Below are positions 1-13,377 of a stretch of 64,000 nucleotides of DNA, one piece after another; position 1 is the stretch's first letter; every line of letters begins with the position of its first letter. The stretch lies in assembly GCF_028453695.1 (NCBI RefSeq), contig NC_135778.1, positions 26,215,214 through 26,279,213 on the forward strand, written 5' to 3'. A program made the position numbers and the translations under genes. Source of the stretch: Augochlora pura (taxonomy: Eukaryota > Arthropoda > Insecta > Hymenoptera > Halictidae). Under the pieces are notes generated by a model. It was not told where the DNA came from and ran no database searches. It worked only from the letters and a program-made list of their open reading frames with translations.

Positions 1-885
1 AACAATGCGTCTCGCGCCGTTTATTTAAACAAATTTCCGATCAGCCGTATAATAGCGTACTTACTGGCCGATTGCAGTGAAAGGGATGCCAATTCTAAGG
101 CCTGATTTACGCTAACGATTCCGCGTGTCAGCAATATGCCCACGATCCAATCATAATAATTATTGAAATTTATTCACTGCTCCGGAGCGTGGGCACCGCG
201 TAACTGCTTTATGAGCGCCATAGTGATCAGCGTTTAGCAATAATGTAACTAAAGCGAAGCGGGACTGCTGTTAAAGCGATCATAGATTAGAATTGGCAAT
301 TTTCCGCCGCTTAATAAACAATCGGTGAGAAAAAAAAGTCGAATCTAATGTCTTAAGAATAGAAAGTTGACCTTAAAATTTAGAACGAGAGAGCCTAACC
401 GAAATTAGAATAACGACTAAGATATTAATTACTATTACTTGGTTGGCAGGCAGTTTGCAAAAGAACAAAATGCCATTTTTAATTAATTTTATATAATACT
501 AATGTAATCTTATCAGTTTTAATCATTGAAATATTCGAAACAGTGAGGATCTAAATCTGAGTAATATCTGAATAATCTTGAAGAATAAAGTTGAAAATTT
601 TAATATTTATTTTAATATTTATTTCTTTCATAATTTCTACATACTATTTATCATACAAGTGACTATTTCTCATTTTCTTATGAATATTATAATGTAAACT
701 GGACTTAGAAGACTAACTAATTTTTAATTATTTCCTAAGTTTAGTCAGACTTTTACTTAATTAATTGTTCCACTGTTGCTATAAACATTATAAAAATAAT
801 TTATTATACGTAAACGTATGTATAATAAAAGACTGGTGGAAATAGCTTTCTTCCAAAAACACTGACAAATAAGTTTGGATATATA
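1..885. other. AT-rich non-coding sequence
   Basis: No ORF, RNA gene or repeat that I can support. The first 300 bases are less AT-rich than the rest. Confidence 0.5.
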
Positions 886-1205
886 TTTTTAGTGTTGTTC
901 GAGCATTTATGGCATATAAATATGTTCAAAAGTCTTAAAATGTTCCAAGAATACAAATACACTTAACGGCGTTGAACTTTGGAATAAAAATACACTCAGA
1001 AACATGGACAATTTGTTCGAACATAAACGTTGTCAGTAGTGTTTAAAAGTCATGGAATATAAATATGCTCAACAGTGTTGAAATGCTGTGTTGGCTTTTG
1101 GAAAATAGACAATTCAAACAAGAATAATGAGATGATGGTTGAAACGTGGACACTTCCAAAAGTAATAGTGATGGACATAAATACACTCAGCAGTGTTGCA
1201 CCTTG
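886..1205. repeat. Degenerate minisatellite, unit about 35 bp
   Basis: Diverged copies of a unit with the core (g)gaatataaatacactcaac followed by agtgttgaa recur here about eight times. Further copies appear at about 1525-1560 and 2185-2300, so the array once ran through 886-2300 and was split by the two inserted elements at 1208 and 1794. Confidence 0.6.
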
Positions 1206-1207
1206 CT

Positions 1208-1520
1208 ATACAGGGTGTTAAAAAATTAATCAATATCAGAAAATGAGGAGGGTCTGAGGTTTTTCGAAGTAACTCTTTCCTTAACGAAAATGAAGCCTGT
1301 ATCTTTGTTCACAAGTTATTAACGAAAAACACTGACCAATTAGAGTCGAGCGCGGCTGGCGCGAGGCTGCCAAGCTAATGAGTGAACGAAGATCAGCTCC
1401 GCTCATTGGCCCGGCCACCCAGCGTCAGCCGATCTCGACTTTCATTGGTCACTGTTTTACGATAATAACTCGTAAACAAAGCCGCAGATTGCATTCCCAC
1501 TAAGTAATATTCGTTACTTA
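1208..1520. mobile_element. CAGGGTG-family hairpin MITE, right end decayed
   Basis: The left end is TATACAGGGTGTT. The middle is a long imperfect palindrome: gttattaacgaaaaacactgacca with gtcgag on the left, and the mirrored cgactttcattggtcactg with taactcg on the right. The same internal order is seen in the complete copy at 63209-63525 and the half copy at 31074. The right terminus is not recognisable. Confidence 0.6.
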
Positions 1521-1793
1521 AAAGTTTCTAGAAAATAAATATACCTAACAGTGTCAGTCGTTGGGATGTCAACACAATTAACCTTTTGCACTCGATTGGT
1601 GACTCTGAGGCACAACTAGAATTGTTCTATCACGTTCGAAGGTAAACTTTATACTAACAAGCTTTAGAATGTTGTCAAAAGTTAAACTGTTGGTATGACT
1701 CACGATAATCTATTTCCGATTTATAAAATGCACTTTGTTTCATAAAATGGAAATTCTATAAGCCAGGAAAATTATTTCAAATTTTGCAGTTAA

Positions 1794-2072
1794 CCCTTTC
1801 GCGCCGAGCGCCGCATATATGCGGCATCCAAATTATGTGTATACAGGTGGCATCCGTAGGCAAAATACAAAAATAATTTTGTATTTTTGTAATTTTGTAG
1901 GTCCTTTCATATTAAAAATTTAAACATACTTGTTACATTAAAGCAATGATTGTTTTATTCAGTACAGTTATTTAAATCTAAGAAAAAGTACAGTAAAATA
2001 TACAGAAATCACACGCGCGAGCTTTCGTTCAATGACAGTACTTCGACGGACGACACTGCCGTAGCGAAAAGG
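1794..2072. mobile_element. TTAA-flanked (piggyBac-like) MITE, 279 bp
   Basis: TTAA duplications at 1790-1793 and 2073-2076 flank inverted ends CCCTTTCGC and GCGAAAAGG. There is no ORF, so it is non-autonomous. Just inside the left end is a perfect 16-bp palindrome GCCGCATATATGCGGC (1810-1825). TTAA target choice is the hallmark of piggyBac-type transposases. Confidence 0.7.
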
Positions 2073-2300
2073 TTAAAGTGATTTCGAGTGTAAATGTTAA
2101 CAGCATTGAAATGTGAGATATAGATAAATATAATATTCTTGAACTTTAGGACTTATCATTACACTCTGAAACCTAAACGCTTCCACTAGATTTAATTTTT
2201 GGAACAAGAATACACTCAACAACAATGACGAGAAAGTTGGAACATATATACTAGCAATGTTGAAACCTGTATGGGATATAAATAGATGAGAATGCTAACT

Positions 2301-2905
2301 ACCGGCTTATAAATATTTACACCTGATTATGTCGAAAGGGGACGACTAGCCGGGTTCCAAAGCTAAAGCTATCTAACATCTATCCGACGATAAAGTAGCT
2401 AACTTTTACGAAATTCGTCTAATTGGCCAGCGATGGTGTTAATTAGATGCTCGAGATAACAGATACCAGAGACTGCGGCAATCTCTCCCGGAGCCCACGC
2501 AGTGTTCTTGAATGCGCGAATCAACGGGTGCCAGCGCAGTAACAAATTAACAAATCTGAAAGAGTCACGTCACATCCTCATCTCGGGGCTCGCAGTGCGT
2601 AACACGCACACCCGGCTCTGCCGTGGATCCTGCGTGGGAGGGCGGCGTCGCAGCTTCTGCCCCTGAATTACCACCGGTTGCGCTACGCGTAACAGTATTG
2701 ACCTTCTTCATTTGACCGGACCGATTCGCCGGCAACTATTGTTCACTTCCATTTGACCGGACACCGCTAAATACATTCAGCGATTTGTCGATTTCATTGT
2801 TCAACTTCTCCCTTCGTCTTTGACAGTCGGTTGCCGAAAAGGGATTCGTCTAATCCTCAGCGAGGTCAGTCGATTCACGAGGCTAAATTTTAACGAGAAT
2901 GATTT
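2301..2905. other. GC-enriched non-coding segment
   Basis: The segment at about 2430-2770 is clearly richer in G+C and CpG. It contains two copies of atttgaccgga 40 bp apart (2710 and 2751). No supported reading frame. It may be regulatory. Confidence 0.35.
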
Positions 2906-2910
2906 TTATA

Positions 2911-3302
2911 TTGGGTCTACAGGAAAATTCTATCTGTTCTTAACCCCTTGTACTATTACGTCTTTCATAGCTATGTTGATCACGACTATTTCGTCCTCAA
3001 TTATTTCTTTGATGTCATGCGATCATTCTACTGTACCCATTGTCCTCGCTTACTTTCATTCAAATTTTATCTCGATTTAATAGAAATGAATCTGACTCGT
3101 TATTGTAGTGCAAGGGATTAAAAAGAAAGAAAGCAATAAATCTTGTGTGCACCTAATATTTATTGTATTATTATAATAATTTAATATAATCGTCACACAT
3201 GTCCTGTTTGCCGGCGTGATGGCGATTTATCAATATCATTTTTGTGAAATATATGTCGCAAATAAAATGACATTAGCAGACATAATATTCCGGTAGACCT
3301 AA
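2911..3302. mobile_element. TA-flanked mariner-like MITE copy 1 (interrupted)
   Basis: Inverted ends TTGGGTCTACAGGAAAATTC and ATTCCGGTAGACCTAA are flanked by TA. The body matches copies at 13378 and 39241 (tgcacctaatatttattgt, gcgtgatggcgattta, gaaatatatgtcgcaaat). A 174-bp TTAA element is inserted at 2944-3117; without it this copy would be about 214 bp, like copy 2. No transposase ORF. Confidence 0.75.
2944..3117. mobile_element. TTAA-flanked MITE nested in the mariner-like MITE
   Basis: TTAA duplications (2940-2943 and 3118-3121) flank inverted ends CCCCTTGTACTA and TAGTGCAAGGGA. It interrupts the mariner-like element after its left end, so it arrived later. The 86-codon frame across 2820-3080 spans both element boundaries and is not a gene. 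Confidence 0.75.
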
Positions 3303-3304
3303 TA

Positions 3305-4279
3305 TATTCTTTCTCACCGAATATTATTTACAGCGAAGTAATAATGTTATATAGGTACAGAGATATTAACGACAAACGTACCGCGTGTTTATATCATTTT
3401 TAATGATTTCGTTGTACTAAACATTGTTATATTAATTGTTGAATCGCAAAGCGATGGAGAAAAGTTATTATAACACATGGAAAAGTTTCATGACAGTCTG
3501 AACAATTTTGTGCCAGTAAAATTTCTTCTTCATCCATCGAATTATCAAACTTGATAACACATAAGTGAATAACATGGATTAACTGAAAAAATAGATTGAC
3601 AAAAAAACTATTTGTCATTTTGTTTACTAAACTAGTAAGAGTATTTGAAAATCAGTTGGATTTCTCATTGAAATATATGCAATATTGTTCAAGTGTTGTT
3701 TTTTTTCACTTTATTCTCAATTGTTGGAACAACTTGTAAATTGGCAATTTCTGTTAGAATTTATCTCTTGTGTAAAGAAATATCCTCGTGTCGGAAGAAC
3801 GTTAAAAACTTCATATTTGCAGGCATACAGCTGTAATTAACCGTATAATTGGAAACCGGTGGAAATCTTCCGATGAAATCTAAGTACCCGACATTCCGAA
3901 GTCGAGTATTTTCTTGACAGTGATAAGAGTGCCGCTCATTGCGTCAGAATATCGCATCAAGATCTTCTGCACTCTGTAACTTGATTATGCAACTGTTGCA
4001 CATCTGCTGCACAAGTGCTTGCGATTATAAAATACGAGGAATCGTCTGTGAAATACAAACTGGAAGATAACGTGTGTCACCGACAGGCGAAGTCGCGTAT
4101 TTGAGTATTGTATCGTGAAACGAAAAATCCAACGAAATGCATCCAGCTGATTCATACAATTCACGCTGCTAATTATCAAGCTTCTGTTTACAGAATTAGT
4201 GCAATTCTTTTGCTGTCAAAGGAAACCAGGAAAAATTTTAAGACAAGTTGAATGAGTTTCGACGCAAGTAGTGAAAATT
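3305..4279. other. AT-rich non-coding sequence
   Basis: Only short frames without recognisable products. I see nothing else. Confidence 0.45.
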
Positions 4280-4712
4280 TTCAGAAAATACATTTTTAAA
4301 AGTACATTATTATATACATATATTAAGAAACTACATCTTAAAAAGGAACATTAAAAAAAAAGATACTTCATAAAGCATACTGTACAAAATACATCTTAAA
4401 AGCGATATTTTAGAAAGTACGTATTTTAATGGACATCATATAAAATACACTTTAAAAGGTATGTTTCAGAAAGTACATTTCAGATAATACTTTTCAGATA
4501 GTAAATTTCAGAAAGTTTATTCTAAAAAGTATATTTTAGGAAGTACATTTTAGAAAGTACATTTCAGAAAACACATTTCAAAAAGTAAATTATAAGAATA
4601 CATTATAAAAAGGACACTTTAGAAAATACATTTCAGGAAGTATATTTCAGAAAGTACATTATAGTACATTTTAGAAAGTTCATTGGAAAAAGTACATTAG
4701 AAAAGGTACAAA
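4280..4712. repeat. Degenerate tandem repeat, unit 14 bp
   Basis: Roughly thirty diverged copies of ATTTCAGAAAGTAC / ATTTTAGAAAGTAC in head-to-tail order, best preserved at 4460-4700. The 14-bp period keeps no reading frame. Confidence 0.8.
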
Positions 4713-7599
4713 TAAAAAGTTTTGGTACGAAGCACATTTTACATTTTGTACATTATCCTTCAATGAACATATTTTAACGTCCCTATATTTTTCAAACGAA
4801 GGTTGTAAGACATTGATAAAAAATCATCATTAAATGTTATCTTCGACAACGCTTCTTCGATGACACTATCTATTTTCCTTGAGACCGACAAGGAAATATT
4901 GCATTCGAAATAAATTCTTATGTAAACACACATGTTTCGTAAATATTGAAAGTCGTAAAATGGAATTTTGTTAAAAGACGAGTTAAAGGAAACTTGATGC
5001 CGACGAATTGCATCATAAGTAGCAAGAGTTTGTTGCGAAATTGTTAATGTTAAATCGAGGGGAACACGGGTTCTACAACAACAGTTCTCAACTGTTTGAG
5101 CGGATGATAACGCTCAAACTTATCAGTCATGGGAAAGCGAACTTATCTAATCGTGAATACACTGTAACACAAGCCTGCATGTCTAACTTCTATAAATCTT
5201 TTGTCGTTGTCCCAACAAGAGAATCTTTTCTAACATAGTCACCTGAGAACAAGCACAACCGTGACTCTTATCTGCAAGTAATGTACTTGTCTTATTCTTA
5301 GCGATTATCATTCTAGGAGTTTCAATCACGCGAATACTTTATAAAGTATTTCTATGGTAAAAATCAAAAGATAGTGAAAAGTTACGAAATCAGAAATATA
5401 CTGTTGAGCTTTTTTCGAAAATCTTAAAAGTGACGGAAGTCTCTTTTACAAATAAAAATTTGCGCTGAACATAAACATATTAAAACTCGTTCATACAGGT
5501 ACATTATAGAAACATTTTTATACATGCTAATGTACTATTTACATTTTTTATACAATCTATGAATATGCACTATTTGTTTTAATTTAAAAGTACTCGAATT
5601 TCATATTTAAATAACAAAAAGCACGAATATGAAATTTCCTGATTTAAAAATATAATTGTCAGAAAATTATTACGCTGTCTTTAAAATATCACAAGTTATT
5701 ATAGAATACGACATTTTTAAAAAATTACTGTAACCCAAATAATTTATGACATTTATAATCTGTCATAAATTTTAAACTGAAACGGACGTCAAAATGATGA
5801 AAATTCTTTAGAAACGTGCACGTGTAGTTCAACAAATTCTTTTTATCATCAAGTAACTATGTACTTAGCTTTAAATATGCTTAACCTACAAGTCGGAAGA
5901 TGGCGCGAGATTTAAATTGCTTAAACTCTTAAACTCTTGAAGTAACAAAAATTACACGTGACAAGTTGCTTTTTAACAAGTTTAAAAAAATTTCAGTTCA
6001 TTGTAATTGTCAGAATACGATCTACGGATATTATTAAATTGTCTCGTTAGTCTATTTTTTTCATTTCAACGGTAACGTGTCGCTTCACCCAGATTTCCGC
6101 CAAAGGGAAAAAATTCGTCCGCCGGCAAGGATAAATCGTCCGGCTCCTTGCAACGGTCGATTGTGCACAGAATGTGGTAATAATAAACGCTATTCGATAC
6201 AACGCGGGTTTTTGTTGCGGTCTGAAAATGATGTAAACCAGTATCAGCGTTACATGGTCAACTTTTTGTGCGAAGATCAGGTATGCGTGAAAATACTTTG
6301 TTGGATCAGAGGTACTATGCCTTGAATAATGCGGTCAGCGCGTGTACCAAACCTGCAGCCGCAATTGCAGATCGGATCTGCATTTAATTCGCGTATTTCG
6401 TTTACTTGTCATCCAAACAGGCGTCCAATTTATTTCGTCTGAACTCCGTCATTAAATTTTGCAAAAATATCCGCGGATACCAACATCCAAACTCGACCTA
6501 AAAGGTCCTGTACGTCTCACAAAATATTCGTGCCCGCTGAAAGCCCCTGCGAGCAAAATAAACTATTTTCGTCTGCCCTCAAGTGGGTGCAGAAAATTGT
6601 TAAACAATTATGAGAAGTACAGTTAACGTGCGTTTGTTATTTGCTTTGTTAATAGCTATATATTTTGAGTAATCTTCGAGAGAACAGTGATGACAATTTT
6701 AAACAGATAATATGAAAAGCTGAGATGGTACTGACAGTACGTATACTATTTGCATATTACAAATTGCTCACAAAAAATGTGATTACGCTTCAATCCTTAC
6801 GCTTCAAATGTCCACCTCTAATTTGACTCAGCGATAAAGGTGTACGGTGTGAATTCTAAGGCAAATGTACGGGGAATGAATGGCCACGAGATTCGAAACG
6901 AGCCTCGATAGTAGAGAATCAAACTGTGAGCTATTTATAGAAGCCGAAGTTCCGCACACTGGTGACTCATGAACTAAAGGTTTCGATCGCCTCTTCCTAC
7001 TATCTCGAAGTGAAAGAGTATCTATCAGGCAAGACAGAAAAGTGAACAGTCATCTTCGTGTTTAACTGGTTTCCTCCAGACTATATTCGTTTCTGACCTC
7101 CGAGACAGTCTCTGCAATAGATCTCATTCTAATCGCTATCACGTGATTGTTGCTGATTATTATACTTGAATTTGCGTGAAAATTTACTGTACTCGGCATA
7201 CGCTAATTTCAAGTTACATTTAAAAGTTTCGAAATAAATTCGAAACTTTTTCAGTAATTTCTATATAGTATTATACTCGTTTTAAACTTTGCGCTATTTG
7301 GAAACATTAAACTGTTTCTAAAACAGATTCGATAGAAATACATATATACCAACGAGGTAACAGAGCTTACACATATTTGATACTCATAACCTGACGTTTC
7401 TAGTGAGTTTTCTATATTTTTAATATACATTTAAAATTAGTAGAAACCTCAGACAAACAAATTCCCCGTTTACGGTGATAAACAGGTTTACAAAGTCGAC
7501 GTAAACAAAGGAGTCACGAGTCAATATGAATATCTTCAACCCCAATCGAAACATCCGATTCTATAACTAGCAGCCACGTGACGGCGCAAGTATAGGGCT
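4713..7599. other. Non-coding sequence
   Basis: AT-rich, with a moderately GC-rich stretch at about 6060-6560. The longest frames (5041-5238 and 6077-6325, plus strand) show no family features. Confidence 0.4.
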
Positions 7600-8080
7600 T
7601 GTTATCGATTTAAGGCGGCTCAGTTGGCAACAAGAAAACAACCGGCTGAATCGGCGATATTTGCGGAGCCACTGTATATGTAAAGCGGCAAGGATATCCG
7701 AACGGTCTCGAGACATGTTCGCGTGACTTCTACTTCTAGGAGACCAGTGAACTCTCGGTGGCCGGCGCGGTGCGGCGATCGAACAGTCTGCCGGTGATTA
7801 CCCGGCCTCGGGTTCACCCGTCGTACCGGCGGCGCATGCGCGCGACCTCTCTGTCTTTCTCTCTTTTTCTCTCTTCCATGCTCTCTCCCTGTCTCTCTCA
7901 CACGCGCGCCGTCACTGATCCTATTCACACAGTCCGCGCGTAGACCGGTTAGCATTGAACTTTTCAACTTGATTTCACCACGAGATAATCCCCGCTGGAC
8001 CGAGCAAAGAGCCGAGACTGCAACCAGAGTATGTACTTTGTGCAAACGATCGACCGTCATTGATCTTCCTCGATCCACGA
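7600..8080. promoter_or_regulatory. GC-rich island with CT-tract (possible promoter)
   Basis: The island is CpG-rich and contains a long CT-rich tract at about 7845-7900 (GAGA-type motifs on the minus strand) followed by cacacgcgcgc. GAGA tracts are common in insect promoters. The longest ORF of the window (8078-7620, minus strand, 152 codons) lies here, but its arginine-rich composition follows from the base composition and I recognise no family. Confidence 0.3.
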
Positions 8081-11000
8081 AAGACTTTCATTTTCACGAC
8101 GAGTCCCCTTGTCACCGTTCATTAAGGTCTATTTCGAATTAATAGATATTAATCGTTGCGTGGGCTGTAGATTGTTCTACCAGGTTATGCACTGGGTGCG
8201 ACGGGGGCGATTAAATGCCATGCCCACAACTTTTCTGGAATTCGTTATTCTGTTTTAGAGCGGCTGAAGGCGGGTATTTGGATCACAAAGCCAGTGTTAG
8301 ATATTTGAGAAATATAGAATCAAGACAGGCTTCGAAATCATGTCCACTTTGATCATTCCAGGATATTGTGTCCTTCAGGACGAGATTTTATAGAAGATAT
8401 TCGATGCTGAAGTTTTTATAAACATGGGCTATCCTATAGAGCACTATTCTGGTTATACAAATGCCAAGAGCCATCAAGACACGCCCATTTGGAGCTCGGT
8501 TACGATAGTCCCTCCTTTATCGAAAAAACACTGTGTTGAGTTTCTTGTAGATTACTTAGAATTTGTAAAGTTTCTATATAAAATACTGAAATGTGACCGT
8601 GTCTACTAATTTCACCCTATAGGGCACTCCACAGCTCAATCGTCGTGAAGAGCTACAAAACCACGCCCACCGAAAACAATTTATATAGAAATTGAAAGAT
8701 AGCAAATTAGTAACCTAATTTATACTGGTCGTTATCTAGATATTGTAATCGAAATGTTATCGACTTAATGTTAATATTGATAATAACCTTGACTTATTGT
8801 TTATCGACAATTATTGTTAATATTGTCGATTATATAAATTCGTATAGAAATTGTTTTACCTAGAGTTATAAAATAGAGAGTGAAGTATACGTTCCAAAGG
8901 AAACAGAAACTACGTCAGTATAATAAAATAAAAAATTATCCTTGATTATTGACCATCACACCCACATTTACCTAGCAGTTTCCACTCACTGAAGACAATA
9001 TTTCCGTTCTGCGCTATATTATACATTAAACACCGGTGACTCAATCTAGAGATTGAATTACGCGTCAAATGGGCTATAAAATCCTGCCATTATATCATGC
9101 TAGTGTTTTGTTACACCAGGAATAATTTGCGATAAAGTTCGCATTATCTATTTCAGTAATTTCTTATCCAACTTCTACCTTAACGAAGGTGCTTAGAATT
9201 ATACCGATTGTCTGACATTGACTCAACTGATTTTTATTAAATTGTATAAAATAATAGATTGTAGAATTTTTTAACACAATGGAACTAACAATTCCCAAAT
9301 ACTCATTATTTAAAAATGTATACGTTCATTTAATTACACTAATAAATATACATCAAGGATCAAATGATTTTATTCTAAGAATTTATTTTGAATCAGCAAG
9401 TATTGGGGTGAGAAGAGAATGCTTTCATTAAGCTCTGATAGTCTTAAAAATTTTGAAAAAATTTAATCGAATTGAAATTTGAATTCTGCCAAATCTGGTA
9501 AGTAACTTTTCAAACATCCGGTACATGTCGTGTTGCTGGCATGCTAGACGAACGAACTCCAGACGCGCTCGCGTGACTTCAACTACTTTGCGACCGCTGA
9601 CCTCTCCCCAATCCTGAATCGAACGTACTTCTTTACCTCCCTAACTACGAACGTAATATTTTCCATCCTTAACACGCCAGGTTTGGCCATATTTTCCTTG
9701 GAATTATTTAATACTATACCGACCGGTAGCCTATAAATCGACTTTATACCTTGATCGGTAATCTATGAATTAGTTGTTATGGCAACTAATAATTTGCTAT
9801 ACCTATTATTAAGGTATTATTATGTAGTTTTTTAAAAATATTAAATACCCCTCGCGACGAATAAAATAAATAAATATTGTTTAATGGTAATGTTATGACA
9901 ATATAAAAATGTTTACGGCCGAATGATCGGTCGGTGAAGTGTTGATATGGCGGTTTGAACTAGCACGAATGCACCGTTGACACCTCGAGGCGTCATTGGA
10001 CTTTAGGGCGTTGCAACGCCTGACACGTGAAATAATTACCAAATTTCACGAAATAATTACCAAATAAAAACCATACATTCAGTTTTCTAAAAGAACATGA
10101 CAAGATTTCCCCATATTTCGTATAGAAAATTATATTTAGTTTTCATTTTGCAAATTTGAAATTAAGTTATGTTAGTTAACGAATTATGGAAGCTTTGTTT
10201 GACTTAATTTTGTCCTAAATGTAGAACTGTAAAGGATTTGCAAAGTACGATAATATTTAAATCGATCGAATGAGTGCCATTTCAGTGACGAACTTTGTGT
10301 TTCGAAATTTCTGCCTAGTTCTCAAACTTTCTACTTTGTTGTTCTTCAATCGCACGTGTCGGCCAACAATTTCTCTTTGATCTTTATATCCGGATGTAAC
10401 AGTCCCGTGTACCGTTGCATGTCACGGTTCCCCCTTTTTTTCCAGCCAGTCATACTTTTACTTAATTTACTCTTTGCTTCATTTACTTTACGCAGACCTA
10501 CCGTACCATAAATTAATTAACCTAAATATAGTTATGCATTATATCCAAAAATTTCGTTTAATCCCGTACTACTATAAAACTTTGTAGATTTATGCACTGA
10601 ATACGAATTAATAATTATGCATTTTTAAAAGAGAATTACATACAGAATCTTGTGTCTAAATGCGCCACATCTGCATTCAAATTATAACAAACTAATTTGC
10701 TTCGTTATCGGGAACAATTATTTCTTTTCAGTTACTCTTGCAATGTAATTAGCGATTTGAAAGTAACTGTGACCTTGTGTAATGAGTTAACGTTAACATG
10801 TAACGCAGGAAGTATTGTTTGAGACTGTTTTAACTGAAAAATTAACAACGAATATTTTAGCATCCACATAAATCTTTAAAAAATTCTTTAAATCTCTCTC
10901 GACTTTTTCTTATAATATCACACATGTTATTGCAACAATATACAAGTTAGGCAAATTATTTGCAATCGCAAATTCAGTTCTCGCTGGCGTAAAAAAATCG

Positions 11001-11830
11001 GTGGGCCACAAGCCACGCCTTCTCAAGCAATATGGTACGCCTTCCAAGCAGCAGAACGTATCATCGCAGCATCCTTAACTCCCCCGACAGTTTCAACAAG
11101 TGTTACATCACTGGTCTGCAACCCCCAACCCCGAACGTCGTACAATTTCCGAGAATTCTCTAGCGGAAGTTTTAATCTAAATTGTTTGCAAGATGAGTCA
11201 TACTTAATGGAATTTCAGGTTAACTGTTCTTTTGCCTGCAGCTAACACTCGCTATAACTTTAGCTTCCAAGATGTTATCTTTGACGTTTTTTTCTCGCGA
11301 TTTCCATGTACAATGACGCGCGCGCGTCCAGTGTCCTTCCATTTTCATAAATTAGTCTGATGTTGCATACCTAAGTGCAAGCTAACCGCTAACATAACTG
11401 CGTGACTCATCTGGCGCTATTGAAACGTTTACGGTGAAGCAATACGATACCCATTTTTATCATGAGAGGAGACAGTTCACTAAGAACAAGTTAATATGAA
11501 AAACTCGGTAATTAAAATTTTGCAATGCAAATACAACGGAACGAATATTGGAAATTCAATGATCTACACGATACAAATTTGTTCAGTATATTTAGCATTC
11601 TTCGATAATGTATTCGACATTAATTTACAATAGAAATCTACGTTATAATATAGTTTTTTGAAAAATCTTTAGAACTGCAGCGTTATTGTTTCCATTCGAC
11701 AAATTACACGCGATTCGTCTTTACAGCTCTTGGGTTATTGGTCTCGGGCATAGTTCGCGGAATTCGGCCGCCGAAATAGTACAGCACCAATCCTGTCCAG
11801 TAAGTAATCCGCGTCGGTAAGCAATTCCCA
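8081..11830. other. Non-coding sequence
   Basis: AT-rich, with a CpG-rich patch at 9900-10030. A short direct repeat gaaataattaccaaat occurs at about 10030-10065. No gene seen. Confidence 0.4.
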
Positions 11831-12140
11831 ACGACTATGGATGTCGCTACGTCATGGAAATTTCCTCGTTCAACACCTTTCCTCTATCCCCACCAACGGA
11901 CCTCGTGTTCTTTTTATTCTTCCTCCCCTCCAGTCTTATCACCCCCTTTCCGAGCCGCATGGAGTACCCTACCTCGCCAACACTGGCGCCCCCCACCCCG
12001 CGGAGCCCTTTTTCTACCGATCCCGAGCGCTGAATGGTGGTTTAACACTAGAGTACACGTGTGCACAGTTCTCTCCCACCTAGATGCACTCGCTGGACAT
12101 ACAGTTCTGCGCAAAAGTAACAGGCCAACCACGTTGTAGC
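11831..12140. other. GC-rich island, no gene recognised
   Basis: C-rich on the plus strand. Three overlapping frames of 72-100 codons on both strands are all open because stop codons are rare in such sequence, and none resembles a protein family. Confidence 0.35.
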
Positions 12141-12910
12141 AAACACCGGGAAAAGTATTTGCTGACTTCCACGAAATACCTATTTTAAGATCGATACTGA
12201 TACTGCGTAATGTTAAACTTTGTATGCAAACATATGTAAATTATCTGCGGTTGTTTGAAGATATTAAAGATGTCTGCCTTCTAGACCTATTTGAATTCTT
12301 TTTTGAAATATCTCGATTGCCCGGTTACCGAAACATATTCGACATGCGCGTTTGTTGTACTTGCTTAGCATGCAAATTTATTTAATTTATTTATGTTTGT
12401 AAATTTATTTCGTTTATGTTTCTTTTTAAAGAACGTATTTCAACGTCGTATTATGTTTATCTACGTTCTCGCGTAACAAATGATCGAGAAATTTGGATCG
12501 TGTTGATAATTTGATCATTGCTGGATACAATCTTGCGCAGAACATCGACGAAATCTTTAGGGTCTCATTTCACCGTTTATTTTCGCGATCCTTTTGCCTT
12601 GCGGAAACGTGATCGGCAAAGATGCAAAACGCACGTGTACTCGCGCGAGACCGTTCGTTTCCGTCCTCCCGAGACAGGAAACGCTCGCGAGCGTAACGTC
12701 CTTGCATCGAGGACCTTCATGGGAGGAGTTCAACGGCAATCGTGCCGATTGCGTGCGAATATCGAGGCGAAGTACCGTTTCCGAGGTCAGGGTATCGAAA
12801 CGTAATGCAATTTATCCAAATTCGAGAATTACAGCTCCGAAACAACGATCCTTAAATGACAATTTTCATAACCAATTTTAGAGAAAACAGAACAGTACTC
12901 AGCCAAGAAT
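12141..12910. other. Mixed sequence with a GC-rich core at 12500-12830
   Basis: The core is CpG-rich with open frames on both strands and no recognisable product. It could be a regulatory island. Confidence 0.35.
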
Positions 12911-13070
12911 ATAAATTTTAATTATTACTAAAAACAATCTATAAATTTTAATTATTACTAACAACGATCTATAAATTTTAATTATTACTAAAAAGAATCT
13001 ATAAATTTTAATTATTATTGAAAAAAATCTATAAATTTTAATTATTACTAAAAACGATCTATAAATTTCA
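12911..13070. repeat. Tandem repeat, unit 30 bp
   Basis: Five full copies plus a partial one of ATAAATTTTAATTATTACTA followed by about ten more bases ending ATCT, starting at 12911, 12941, 12971, 13001, 13031 and 13061. Copies differ at only a few sites, so the array is young. Confidence 0.92.
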
Positions 13071-13377
13071 ACAATAGCAATAATAAGTTACTCAAAGTAA
13101 TTCAGTACAGAGTAAAGTGTACAACGAATTCTAATTTTAATTCTTCATAATTCTGATATTAGATTATAAAAACTAATTCATTAACAATTCGTAAAACAAA
13201 TGTACATGAAAACTTGTAAACATTATCTATGTATCAATAAAAATGATTGAAAATAATGTACTCGGTCATTAGGAGCGTATAATATATGATTTAAAAATAA
13301 TTCAATGAAGAAGATGAATAAAGAAGACGAAAAATATGAACTACCATTAGAATCGATTAAATATCTGTATCTAAATA

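Noticed and set aside
2820..3080. Plus-strand frame of 86 codons as a gene
   Set aside because: It crosses the left end of a mariner-like MITE and runs into the nested TTAA element.
7620..8078. The longest open frame in the window (152 codons, minus strand) as a protein gene
   Set aside because: Arg/Gly-rich composition follows from GC-rich, CT-repeat DNA. No domain, no family resemblance, and the opposite strand is also open.
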